Below are positions 54,337-64,000 of a stretch of DNA of 64,000 bases, piece by piece (position 1 is the first letter of the stretch; each line of letters begins with the position of its first letter). Under the pieces are notes generated by a model that was not told where the DNA came from, did not search any database, and worked only from the letters and a program-made list of their open reading frames with translations. Source of the DNA: Venturia oleaginea (Eukaryota; Ascomycota; Dothideomycetes; Venturiales; Venturiaceae); NCBI GenBank assembly GCA_013176395.1, contig JABMLP010000017.1, positions 1 through 64,000 on the forward strand, given 5' to 3'. Position numbers and translations under genes: made by a program.

Positions 54337-55727
54337 ATGATTCGAGGACGCGCACTTTTCTTCTTACTCTGCGTCAGCTGCGCGTTCGTCGTCACCTTCG
54401 TTGCCTTCTTCTCTCACGCGTCTGCGGGAAAACACCTCCGAGTCGCAATTTTCAACCCAGAGAGTTTGCGCGCGCCTCAAAATGTTGAATCGAGTTGGAC
54501 AAAGGATCAAACCACATCGTCGCCTTTGTGGTCCGGGTCGCAGAATCCACACTTCTCCATCGGGCCTGGGAAGAACCGGACCTGGTGGTTTGACCTTGAG
54601 CGTGATGGCCTTAATTATGGACTTAGCGATGCACAGTGCGACGCTGCATTCCCAGGCTATTTTGAGGAGGTTTATCGGACCGCTGCAAAATGGAAAGCAC
54701 AGCGAGATATCACCATCAACGATGTCGACATTTCGTGGCGTGAGTCACGGGAGATGGTCCGCGCAATGATTGTGGATCGCCAGGTGAGTGCTCTTTACTT
54801 ATTGTTTTTGATCTCGAAGATTGACATTCCGCAAAGCTTTACATCATCGAAGCGAATTGGGAAGTGGAGCGACGAGATGTCCCACGTGCTCTCGCCATAT
54901 TTTTCTCCATCCAACGAGCTATCCATGCTTACCCGGGCGCGCTGCCGGACATCGAATTCTCAGTCTGCGTGGCTGATGTGGCGTCTGGGCCAGAAGATCA
55001 GCACGCAGTCTGGGTTCTTACTAAACTTCGTGAACAAGAAGAGCAGTGGATCATGCCTGATTTTGGTTATTGGAGCTGGCCTCATGATAAAATGGGCGAA
55101 TATAGCCAAGTCCAACGAGAGATTCGAGACACGGAACCAGGCTGGAACGACAAGAAGCCGCTTGCTGTATGGAGAGGTGCTCCAGTCACAAATACACTGC
55201 GCGAGGATTTAATCAAAGTGTCCAAGGGAAAGAGTTGGAGTGATATCAAAGCAGTTGATTGGGCCACTGAAGCCAATCTCCTGACCATGCCGGAACATTG
55301 TCAGTACCAATACGTCGTTCACACCGAAGGCCACTCCTACTCTGGTCGTGCAAAGTACCTCCTCAATTGCGCTTCGGTATCCGTCACCCACAAGCTGGAT
55401 TGGATTGAACCTCATACTCACCTCTTTGTCCCCATGGGTCCGGACCAGAACGTCGTTGTCGTCGAACGCGATTTCTCGGACTTGGCAGAGAAAATGAGCC
55501 ACCTGATCAAGAATCCTGAAGCTGCGCAAATAATTGCTGAGAATAGTGCGAGGACGTTTCGGGACCGGTATCTGTCGCCGGCTGCGCAGGCGTGTTATTG
55601 GAGAAAACTGTTTTGGGCTTGGAGGAGCGTCAGTTTTGAGCCGAAGCTGCATGAGATGGTTGATGGAAAGAGGAAGTTGAGAGGCGAACCGTTTGAGTCC
55701 TTTGTTGCGAAAGCAAAGCTGGAATGA
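54337..55727 (+). CDS. GT90 (CAP10-like) glycosyltransferase, two exons, 445 aa
   Basis: Exon 1 is 54337-54783 and exon 2 is 54837-55727; the 53-nt intron (GTGAGT...AAG) is in phase 0. The N-terminus is short, basic, then hydrophobic (ALFFLLCVSCAFVVTFVAFF), a type II membrane anchor placing the enzyme in the Golgi lumen. The C-terminal 250 residues match the CAP10/GT90 domain: PDFGYWSWPHDKMGEY, AVWRGAPVTNTLREDLI, YQYVVHTEGHSYSGRAKYLL and HLFVPMGPDQNVVVVERDF. In Cryptococcus, CAP10-family enzymes act on capsule and xylosylated glycans; the acceptor here is unknown. The length is normal for a compact fungal GT90. No breaks are seen. Confidence 0.9.
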
Positions 55728-55890
55728 GATTGTGCGCAAAGGACATCGGCTCTTGCCTATAACTCACCCAGTCCTCGCGCACAGGATTTCGTGACGTTTC
55801 CAATGCGGCGTCTACCGACAGATGTTGGTTCCCAACATCGTGGCAGCAGGGGAGCAAAGACCAAATGCCATGGGCACGGGGCAAAGCTTA

Positions 55891-55931
55891 GAAGTTCGTC
55901 CCACTCCGTGCACGGCCCTAGTCAATGCACG
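55891..55931 (+). repeat. Left TIR of pogo-like element
   Basis: The inner 34 bases (55898-55931) are a perfect inverted copy of 61031-61064; the outer seven are imperfect. Confidence 0.85.
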
Positions 55932-57243
55932 ATCGTCTCTGGGCTATACATATTTTTCAAACCACTATTTCTCCATCAACATGGCTCCAATTGACGACGC
56001 CCTTGCTGCTCTGGAGTACCAGGAACATCCTAATTATGCTGAGACTGCCAGGCAGTTTGGTGTTGGACGTTCTCAGCTATCAAGGAGACACCGTGGTGTC
56101 ACTACCTCCAGGGAGGATGCCGCCGAAAATAAGAGATTATTGAGCAAACAACAAGAAAGAGACCTCGTCAAATACATCAATAAACTGTCTGAAAGAGGGC
56201 TTCCTCCTACCAATTCAATTGTACGAAATTTCGCTGCAGAGATTGCTCAAAACCCCGTCGGCCATAACTGGGTTTATCGCTTTGTCAAAGCCCATTCTGC
56301 CACCCTGATGTCTGACTACTTAGATGGCTTCGACTCAAGTAGGCGGAAGGCAGACAATATAACGCTATATCGCCGCTATTTTGAGATGGTTTGTGTCCTT
56401 CTCTTTGCTACTTATGTCGCTAATAACCCTAGGTTCAGCTGAAAATGAAGGAGTACGGGATTCTGACAAAGAACACCTACAATATGGATGAAAAAGGCTT
56501 CCTTATTGGGGTCCTGCAACGTGGTCATAGAGTCTTCAATCGTGCTCTTTTTGAGCAAGGCAAACTCCTCGGTGCGGCTCAAGACGGCAACAGAGAATGG
56601 ATTACAATGCTAGGTGCAATCTGTGCCGATGCTACACCAATTCCACCAAGTTTAATTTACCAGGCGGTCTCTGGCAATCTACAAGATACTTGGCTCGATG
56701 ATTTCAAGCCCCAGGAACATACAGTACACTTTACTTTATCGGCAAGTGGCTGGACCAACGAGGATCTCGGGTATTCCTGGCTCACGGACGTCTTTGAGTG
56801 ATACACCAAAAAGAAGGCCCGCAATGGCAGAGACTGGCGCTGTCTCTTTTTAGATAGCCACAGTAGCCATCTGAATATGAGATTCCTCAATTTTTGCGAG
56901 AAACATCGGATTCTTGTTGTTATTTACCCGCCACATTCTACGCACCGGCTGCAGCCACTTGATGTTGGCTGTTTTGGGCCTTTGGCATCGTATTACTCTA
57001 CCAATCTTGCGCAGTGGATACAGGATACTCAGGGCCTGATATTAATGAGTAAAAGAGAGTTCTTTGGGCTCTTTTGGTCATCTTTTCAGAGCGCTATGAC
57101 CGAGGATAATATCCTCAGTGCATGGAAGAAAAGTGGGCCTTGCATGTACAACCCTGCAGAATGTTACGGGGAACTCGTTTCTCAACACAGTTGATTATGT
57201 CAAGACGTTCTTGACACCTGTGTTCTCTTATTCTGGTCCGCGG

Positions 57244-57938
57244 TGTTACAGATCACCTCAAGACCAAAGAGCAGGGACAGCGGGACTTGCAGAGGATGGT
57301 TGGATAACAAGAAGTTGTTGTTAGGACTGATGTGGAGTGGAATCCTTTGGGCGCACAGGAGGGGACTGGTGCAACCAGGTCAGTCCTAAGAGAGAATAGT
57401 ACGTGCAGGAGTCACGTGATGTTCCCACAGTTCCCACAGCACTTGGCATTGCCCACAGTGTGGGAAGTGTGGGAAGAGCCAAGAGGTGTGGGAATACACC
57501 TTGGCACCCAGAACCAGAAGGGTATATAGGGAGGACGTTGGACGGACTTTCCTTTCTCTCTTCGTGGTTATCTCATGTTATGTTTCTCACATAGGAGCTT
57601 CTTCAACCTACTACAGTAACGACCTTTTACTTAGATACAATCGAGCACAAGTCATATGCACACGAAGCAAGCCCACCCCCAACCTTCATACTAACCGACA
57701 AGCGTTCAGGATTGATCTGAGGATCAAATCGGTTAGACGACAATTGAATTGGGAGATACATCGGACGGCTAGGATCTAGTGAGCCTCCAAAGAACCTGAG
57801 CAAGGGAAGGTACTTAAGGTAAGTACTTTCAGACTGATATTGCCCTTACCCCAAACCCGCGGACCAGAACAGGAGGACACAGGTGTCAAGAAGGCCTTGA
57901 CATAATCAACTGTGTTGAGAAACGATTTCCCCGTAACA
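57244..57938 (-). mobile_element. Inner solo LTR, inverted, inside the outer LTR
   Basis: 695 bp. It is flanked by cgcgg at 57239-57243 and 57939-57943. On the plus strand it starts TGTTACAGATCACC and ends TTTCCCCGTAACA, the reverse complement of the outer LTR's ends. Confidence 0.92.
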
Positions 57939-58346
57939 CGCGGGTTTGGGGTAAGGGCAATATCAGTCTGAGAGTACTTACCTTAATAAGTACCTTCCCT
58001 TGCTCAGGTTCTTTGGAGGCTCACTAGATCCTAGCCGTCCGATGTATCTCCCAATTCAATTGTCGTCTAACCGATTTGATCCTCAGATCGATCCTGAACG
58101 CTTGTCGGTTAGTATGAAGGTTGGGGGTGGGCTTGCTTCGTGTGCATATGGCTTGCGCTCGATTGTATCTAAGTAAAAGGTCGTTACTGTAGTAGGTTGA
58201 AGAAGCTCCTATGTGAGAAACATAACATGAGATAACCACGAAGAGAGAAAGGAAAGTCCGTCCAACGTCCTCCCTATATACCCTTCTGGTTCTGGGTGCC
58301 AAGGTGTATTCCCACACCTCTTGGCTCTTCCCACACTTCCCACACT

Positions 58347-59950
58347 GATTGATTGATTGATTGATTTTATCCTACTCGGTTGCAGCCGCTTAATCAGGCA
58401 GCTATGTCCGGTTAGGAGGACTTCATCAGACAGCCGACACGTGATAGATTACATAATCCACCGCGCCCCACTTCGCCCCGTTCACTGAAACAAGACCAGC
58501 TGTCCCCTCCGTTCTCCCTCTTTTCCCTTAACCAGTATCTCCAAATGCCCGCTGGCTCTTGTAGATACTGGGTATTCTGCTAGTATATCTGTGCTATGTA
58601 GACTCAAGAGGCAATGCCTCGTGTTTCGCTATCCTTCTACCTACAGTCTCCCTCTAATGCTCAGCTTTGTCTATCTGTTTCGCCTTATCCCTCAAGGCCA
58701 ATGGGTTCCCTAAGTATGTTTCTGCTTGTGAAAGTTGCCTTGCACCAGATTCCTATGCGGCGGTGTATTTGGTTGTGTGATGCTGGAGACAATAGTAACC
58801 ATCGTAGTCGTGATTTCGCTGCTTGGGTGTGATACTCCGGGTATGCCCGTGGACGAGGCTGTCTGGTAGCTGCCGTATTGTATGGCGCCGATCGTGCTAT
58901 AGACCTGCCGTCTTATAGTCGGAGCCTACCTGCTGCTAGTCGCTCTCCCTACTTGCTATATCGCGCTCCTACTCTTGCCAATGCCATAACTGGGACGCAA
59001 CAGTCTGGGGAGAGGCTCAAGGCTACGTCTGCTGGCTTGTAGGAAGGGGATTTGCCGCCAATAAGCTCCTTCTATACGTCCTTACTGCTTACTGTGTTGC
59101 GCACCTACTCTTGCCAATGCCATAACTGGGACGCAACAGTTTGGGGAGAGGCTCAAGGCTCTGAACATCAGCTTGCAGCAGGACGGTTTGCGGAGACGAT
59201 AGTAGATGAGGTTCTCTAGCAGCTGCCGTATCGTGTCGCATCGATTGTGTTGTAGACCTGTCGTCTTATAGTCGGAGCCTATCTGCTGCTAGTCGCTCTC
59301 CCTGCTTGCTATATCGCGCACCTACTCTTGCCAATGCCATAACTGGGACGCAACAGTCTGGGGAGAGGCTCAAGGCTACGTCTGCTAGCTTACAGGGAGG
59401 GGATTTGCCGCCAATAGGCTCCTTCTATGCGTCCTTACTACTTACTGTGTCGCGCACCTACTCTTGCCAATGCCATAACTGGGAGGCAACAGTTTGGGGA
59501 GAGGCTCAAGGCTTTGGGCAACAGCTTGTAGCAGGACGGTTTGCCAAGACGTTGGGAGAGGTTGTCTAGTCGTTGCAGTGGTGTGTGGTGCCGATTGTTG
59601 CGCACCGGGCGTCTGGTGTTTGAGTTGTGTTGAAGGTATTGCCGTTCTAGCAGTGACTCGTCGACTCGGAGCGTTGCAGTGTCATCTGGGGTGATGGACT
59701 AGCCGGGAGATAGTGACTAGATGGTTGCTGTTGTCTTTGGTGGACGCATCGTTCGTGTAGCTTGCTCATGTATTCGTCTGCTTGCTCTGCCGTGGCCGCG
59801 ACGGCGACTCTAGAGATATCTCATCGACGCTGAGGGACGCGCGATGGCCTCTAGAGGCCGGAGCGGCCACTGGCAGAGGTGTTTTGATGATCTTTAGATG
59901 ATACTTCTGTAAATTCCAAAAATTGAGTTCTCGCTGTGTGTGCTGTTTTT
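58347..59950 (-). mobile_element. SINE-like retroelement, copy 3 (inverted)
   Basis: 1604 bp with a perfect 16-bp TSD, ccacacttcccacact, at 58331-58346 and 59951-59966. On the minus strand it begins aaaaacagcacacacagc and ends in four aatc units. It has the four-core internal structure of copy 1 and gives the clearest element boundaries. Confidence 0.9.
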
Positions 59951-61030
59951 CCACACTTCCCACACTGTGGGCAATGCCAAGTGCTGTGGGAACTGTGGGA
60001 ACATCACGTGACTCCTGCACGTACTATTCTCTCTTAGGACTGACCTGGTTGCACCAGTCCCCTCTTGTGCGCCCAAAGGATTCCACTCCACATCAGTCCT
60101 AACAACAACTTCTTGTTATCCAACCATCCTCTGCAAGTCCCGCTGTCCCTGCTCTTTGGTCTTGAGGTGATCTGTAACACAGAAGTCCTTGGCAACTTAG
60201 AGTTGAAAGAAGTCATCCTACTACCACCGGGTAGTAGACCATCTTCCAGTGGGTTTGCCCTCTCTGAGAATGACTGGCGGAAGTTAAAAGGAATCGTATG
60301 AGAAGCAGTCGCTGCGGAGGCTGGCCAAAAGGTTCAAAAACTTGAAAATACAGTTCTCTCTCTGCACACCAAACTGGCTATTGTTCAAGCCGAGAACGAG
60401 GGCCCAAGACTTGCCGTAAGAACTGAAAAGAGATGTCGCAAACGGGGTAGAGGTGTCTTTGAAGATATGAGGGAGGAGACTGATCAGCCCCACAAAGATT
60501 CAGACTGCACGGGATAAGTTAGAAGCAAAAGATCGAGTAAAAGATAATGCTACTGCAGCTAAAGATGCTGAAAAGGAAGCCAAGAGATTGGCGAAGGAAG
60601 AGCAAGCGTTAATGGTGAAGCAAAGGAAGGCTGAGAGAGAGAAGATACAAAAAGAGAGGGCACTTGATAAGATGGAGAAGCAGCAACAGAAAGAGCAGGC
60701 AAAGATTGATAGGTAAGCAGCGTTACAGCTTCAGGGTGAAGCCAAAGAAGCCTCAAAAGCTTTTAAAACACCAAAAAGGCAAGCCCAAGGGCTTGATACA
60801 AAGAAGAGTTTAATTGTGGTGTTGAATTATTGGGACCAAGGTCACGTGGAGACAGCCTGATGATGTTGAGCCACTAGTCAAAGAACAACCGCAGCTCGCC
60901 TTGCACAGTACAAACAAGATAGAATTATAGAGCACCTTCAGTTTGATCAGAATCCTAAGCTTTAGGCAATAAGAATGTATTTTGAGTGCGTAATGGCCGA
61001 ATGCGAGTATAGATAGAATCTGTTGTTCAG

Positions 61031-61071
61031 CGTGCATTGACTAGGGCCGTGCACGGAGTGGGACACACCCG
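61031..61071 (-). repeat. Right TIR of pogo-like element
   Basis: Inverted copy of 55891-55931, followed by TA. Confidence 0.85.
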
Positions 61072-61073
61072 TA

Positions 61074-62548
61074 AGTTAGCCCAACCGTCGGCTTACCAAC
61101 ACTGCGATGGGGAATCGTCAAGGCTAGTTCGGTGGATGCGGTCAACCTAGCCTACCTGATCGGTGGTGACAGATCCGGAGCCCCTCTCCCCAGACCAAGC
61201 AGAACAGCATTACTATCTCTTTCGACAGATAAAAAACGTCTACGACCCTTGCGGACCTCACATGTTACCCATCCACATGCCTCACGCGTAGTTCTTCTCG
61301 GCGCCATCATTCAAAGAAAAACAGGTTCCCTCGATAATCTAAGGTGGAACGTTGATCTCCTGTTTCACGTACTAATACAATAATTCATAATATGCAAGCC
61401 GAAGCTCTCGAATGAAGCATTTCACTACTATGAACACTATCATTCATTACTATCCTTCCGTGGAGATCTTTTAAATTGGCCTTTTTTCCACGGGTCGTGC
61501 GCTGACTTGAATGCAGATCAGAACATCTGGATAGAACAACATTTTGCTTTCGAGGATATTGCGGTTTACGAGCCAATCCTGACGATTCCGAAAATCTTTT
61601 GATTATCAAAGATTGAGGGGAAAGGGCGAAAGTTATCGGTCCGGCGGGATCTGAGGATTTCCGAGATTCCGACTCATAATCCAGTTGTTCATTTCACTGT
61701 GCACTGCTAAAACAAGGTAACTACTCTGGATTTATTCCAAACACACTCTGGAGTTACTCTGCAGTCTGCACAGTAGATACACCCTCGGTGTAGTTTCACC
61801 ATGGTGGGGCTGACGATTCGGAGCCTCTCGTTTAGACCGTTTAGATTGGCCCCGACGCTGTTTGTGGCTGATGGTTAGAATTCAAAGATCGTCCACGCGC
61901 TACAAAATCATTGAGAAAAGCTGGGACCAGGTAAGGGATGGATCGAGCTGAACTTGAACGAAGCTAACCGTTTGCCAGAGAACAGCCGTCAATGGAGTGG
62001 GGCGAGTCTTGGCAGCGACTGCTTTCGAACTCAATGGTTCAACCCTGTCCTCGTTCTCCCAAAAAGCATAACCACGACGACAGAACGCAGGGCGACATCC
62101 AAGTTTGTTGTTTCGGTATTCCGTATCATCTCGTTGCTGTCTTTCCAATTTGGAGTTTTGGACGGCGGCGTCGAGACATCCGGTGGAAAACCTGACTCGC
62201 TTGATCATTCTAATGTGGAGGGGGGGATGCTGCAGTAGTATGGTACCGTACATTTCTTTTTAGTATGACAGCCTGTAGGGATTAGCGCACCGGCGAAGTT
62301 CGCATGAGAGAGCTCTTCTTAGCTCTTCGTCTCATATAAAAAACGTCTGTGATGAGATCAAATGAAGCCCTGTAGGCTGTTCATCTTAGAACGGAATACA
62401 GTAGTCTGAAGATGGATGGTAATCTACTGCCTTGTGAAGCTGGAATAGACGTCGCTGATTATTAAATCCAAGGTAGATATAAACTGAAGGTCTTTCCTCA
62501 TGGCTTGACATCCAACCACGTTCTTTATATCACTCTTCCAGTTACAAC
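61074..62548. other. Intergenic stretch
   Basis: No gene could be supported. It contains the promoter of the Nod19-like gene; a plausible 5' UTR ends at 62548. Confidence 0.5.
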
Positions 62549-63882
62549 ATGAAGTCAATCATTTTTTCTCTGCTGCCTGCGCTGTGCGCCGCAACACCAT
62601 TCGGTATGTGATGGCGGAATGGAAGACGATCACAACAACTAATCCTTTGCAGCTCGACCAGATGAGCCTTTCAAAGGTATTCCTTCGGATCAATTAGCAA
62701 CATGGGGCGCCACAGTCAAAGTCGAGCCATTCAAAGCCTTCAAGATTGAAGAGGCCAAGAGAACCATTGAAAAGCCCGGGGTGAAAAGGTTGAACATTTG
62801 GTATGGTCCATTCACTATCAAAGGACAAAACGTGAGTCGCCCACTCCACTCGGTGCAAACTACACTTGCTAACCTTTCAATCACTAGACCACCACTAAAG
62901 CTGGAAATGCCAAATCCATGGATCCTGCTGGAACGGCGTGGCAGTATGGTCCCGAAGGTATACCTCGCGATATAACCGTTCTCAAGTCCAATGTGACACT
63001 TGTTTACGCTGATGGCTCCCGAGCCGACGCCGACACTGGTATCTATCAACATCACTTCTACATGACCGCGGCCACCAAAAAACTGCCCTCATGGTTCAAT
63101 TGCGGTAATACACCAATGCCGTACGAGTCCCTCAGTCCCGGATCCCTTTTCGTCGGCGGCTCAGAAGATAAATATGGTGGATATTACACGCTTCCAAATG
63201 GTGATCTCAATTCCGGCTATTACATCAGCAAAGATGACAAATTGGTCATGAACGGTGATGTTATCAATTATAAGCCCCAGGATAAGGTTGTGTATGCTCT
63301 CAATGAGATTGAGTACATCCCCGGCAAGGCGAAAGACATGACTGCAAGTATGTACGTTATGGTTCCTGCCCAGTGTGAAGGTCAGGTTGGTATGTTGGAC
63401 GGGGGTGGAAAGAACCAATTTTCCATCAAGGGGAAGCCGATGAACGTCATCAAGGATGCGACTATTCTTGCATTCAGAGGACATCTCCATGGTAAGTCTT
63501 TCTCCTTGATTCTAATCTGCTGTCAAAACTGATAGAACATACAGATGGTGGAGACAGTGTCATTGTTACGGTAAATAACCAGACAATATGCACATCGAAG
63601 GCTCAATACGGCCCTGCCAGTGCTCTTGCGACGGGAATGGGAGCTATGGGTGGCCATGGAATGAAGAGAGATGTTGCTGATCCCGGACCGCATAACAACG
63701 CAGGGTTTGAAACCATCAAGGAGATGATACAGTGCTATGGTCCTATCAAAGTCAAGAAGGGCGACACTTATAACCTTGAAGCGATCTACGATATTGTCAA
63801 GCATCCGGTTCGTCACAACCCTAAGGGCGGCGAGGCTGAGATGATGGCACTGGGTGTCACATTTATGGCCTTGAATGAGTAG
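62549..63882 (+). CDS. Secreted Nod19-like protein, four exons, 391 aa
   Basis: Exons 62549-62603, 62653-62831, 62888-63491 and 63545-63882 join in phases 1, 0 and 1, with GTATGT, GTGAGT and GTAAGT donors. The N-terminus MKSIIFSLLPALCAATPFA is a signal peptide. The body has features that recall the stress up-regulated Nod19 family known from plants and fungi: LNIWYGPFTIKGQN, GIYQHHFYMT, SLFVGGSEDKYGGYYTLPNG, ILAFRGHLHDGGDSVIVTVN, NQTICTSKAQYGP, and a C-terminal YDIVKHPVRHNPKGGEAEM. Histidines in the YQHHFYM, GHLHDGG and KHPVRHN segments could bind a metal, as in copper-dependent folds; that is inference. A dibasic site (MKRDVADPG) lies in exon 4. The family's role is not established. Confidence 0.75.
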
Positions 63883-64000
63883 GAAAGGGCCGAGGAGACG
63901 TGGTTCATCTGGATTTGAGGCAAAATCACCACGTTCATAGATTAGCGCTGTCCAGACTCTGAGGGTCACAACAAAAAATTCAAGTTGATATACGGACTCA
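63883..64000. other. 3' flank of the Nod19-like gene
   Basis: Nothing recognisable; a probable 3' UTR. Confidence 0.4.

Larger units (their letters stand above)
57162..60179 (+). mobile_element. Outer solo LTR (695-bp family) inside the pogo transposase
   Basis: TSD cagaa at 57157-57161 and 60180-60184. It starts TGTTACGGGGAACTCG and ends GATCTGTAACA. Subtracting the inverted LTR (695 + 5) and SINE-like copy 3 (1604 + 16) leaves 698 bp, in line with the other copies. Confidence 0.9.
55981..60860 (+). pseudogene. pogo/Fot transposase (CENP-B HTH + DDE), interrupted and with stops
   Basis: It starts at ATG 55981. HTH part: HPNYAETARQFGVGRSQLSR. CENP-B-type part: ERGLPPTNSIVRNFAAEIAQ. A 50-nt intron (56389-56438, GTTTGT...TTCAG with branch gctaat) keeps the frame to KNTYNMDEKGFLIG, the first catalytic Asp. 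A TGA lies at 56799-56801 after WLTDVFE. The second Asp is in LFLDSHSSHLN and the third in PPHSTHRLQPLDVG. After NPAE the frame is split by the LTR at 57162-60179, then continues exactly with VLGNLELKEVILLPPGSRP from 60185. A TGA near 60300 and a frame change near 60510 follow. The Lys/Glu-rich coiled-coil C-terminus (KEAKRLAKEEQALMVKQRKA) ends at 60860. Confidence 0.88.
55889..61073 (+). mobile_element. pogo/Fot-type transposon split by nested retroelements
   Basis: TA dinucleotides at 55889-55890 and 61072-61073 bound 41-bp TIRs (55891-55931 and 61031-61071), whose inner 34 bp (gtcccactccgtgcacgg...) match perfectly. The transposase is interrupted after NPAE by a solo LTR at 57162-60179 with 5-bp TSD cagaa. 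Without it the element would be about 2.16 kb. The LTR itself contains an inverted LTR and a SINE-like element. Confidence 0.9.

Noticed and set aside
57162..60179. A giant foldback (long-TIR) transposon
   Set aside because: The palindromic appearance is fully explained by two copies of one LTR in opposite orientation, each with its own 5-bp duplication, plus a SINE-like insert.
1..64000. A Starship-type giant element or a biosynthetic gene cluster
   Set aside because: No tyrosine-recombinase captain, and no PKS, NRPS or terpene synthase core genes are present.
1..64000. CRISPR array, tRNA or rRNA genes
   Set aside because: No regularly spaced short repeats with unique spacers; no tRNA-like A/B box with cloverleaf or rRNA sequence was recognised on reading.

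Overview
The window looks like a gene-sparse, repeat-rich stretch of a filamentous ascomycete (Pezizomycotina) nuclear genome. The evidence is short spliceosomal introns of about 46-131 nt, GPI-anchored wall proteins, an HsbA-type protein, a cytochrome b5/acyl-CoA dehydrogenase fusion, a GT90 (CAP10) glycosyltransferase, a DUF6594 protein, and fungal-type Ty3/gypsy chromoviruses, Tad-like LINEs, Tc1 and pogo/Fot elements. No bacterial-type operon, CRISPR array or tRNA was found. Genus-level placement is not possible from the sequence alone.

Layout. 1-13.5 kb is a gene island: the 5' part of a Sip1/raffinose-synthase-like gene (minus, frameshifted); a two-finger C2H2 protein whose first exon is three codons long (minus); an unrecognised ORF; a DUF6594 membrane-protein gene with a homopolymer frameshift (minus); a 996-bp MULE-like mini-transposon with 40-bp TIRs; a secreted GPI-type protein (plus); and the cytochrome b5-acyl-CoA dehydrogenase (plus). 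13.5-46.9 kb is a mosaic of transposable elements: a nearly intact chromodomain Ty3/gypsy element with 176-bp LTRs that differ at one base; a truncated Tc1; a second, degenerate gypsy element whose LTRs are associated with a 1.5-1.6 kb SINE-like repeat; a Tad-type LINE with an apparently intact Tc1 transposon nested in ORF2; a second 5'-truncated LINE; Copia gag and pol fragments that include a 506-bp inverted repeat; and a solo LTR carrying two further insertions. 46.9-55.7 kb is gene-bearing again: an HsbA-like GPI protein with one premature stop (minus), a four-exon GPI-type surface protein (minus) and a GT90 glycosyltransferase (plus). 55.9-61.1 kb is a pogo/Fot element split by a solo LTR, which itself holds an inverted solo LTR and a SINE-like copy. 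The window ends with a four-exon secreted protein resembling the Nod19 family (62.5-63.9 kb).

The host genes show no common pathway. Four of them (7.6, 47.5, 50.6 and 62.5 kb) encode secreted or wall proteins with visible signal peptides, three with GPI-type C-termini. The most informative part of the window is the insertion history: target-site duplications of 2, 5, 8, 9, 10, 15 and 16 bp can be read directly and let the nested insertions be ordered. All splice structures given here were deduced by eye from GT/AG sites, phase and continuity of protein homology; none is supported by RNA data.
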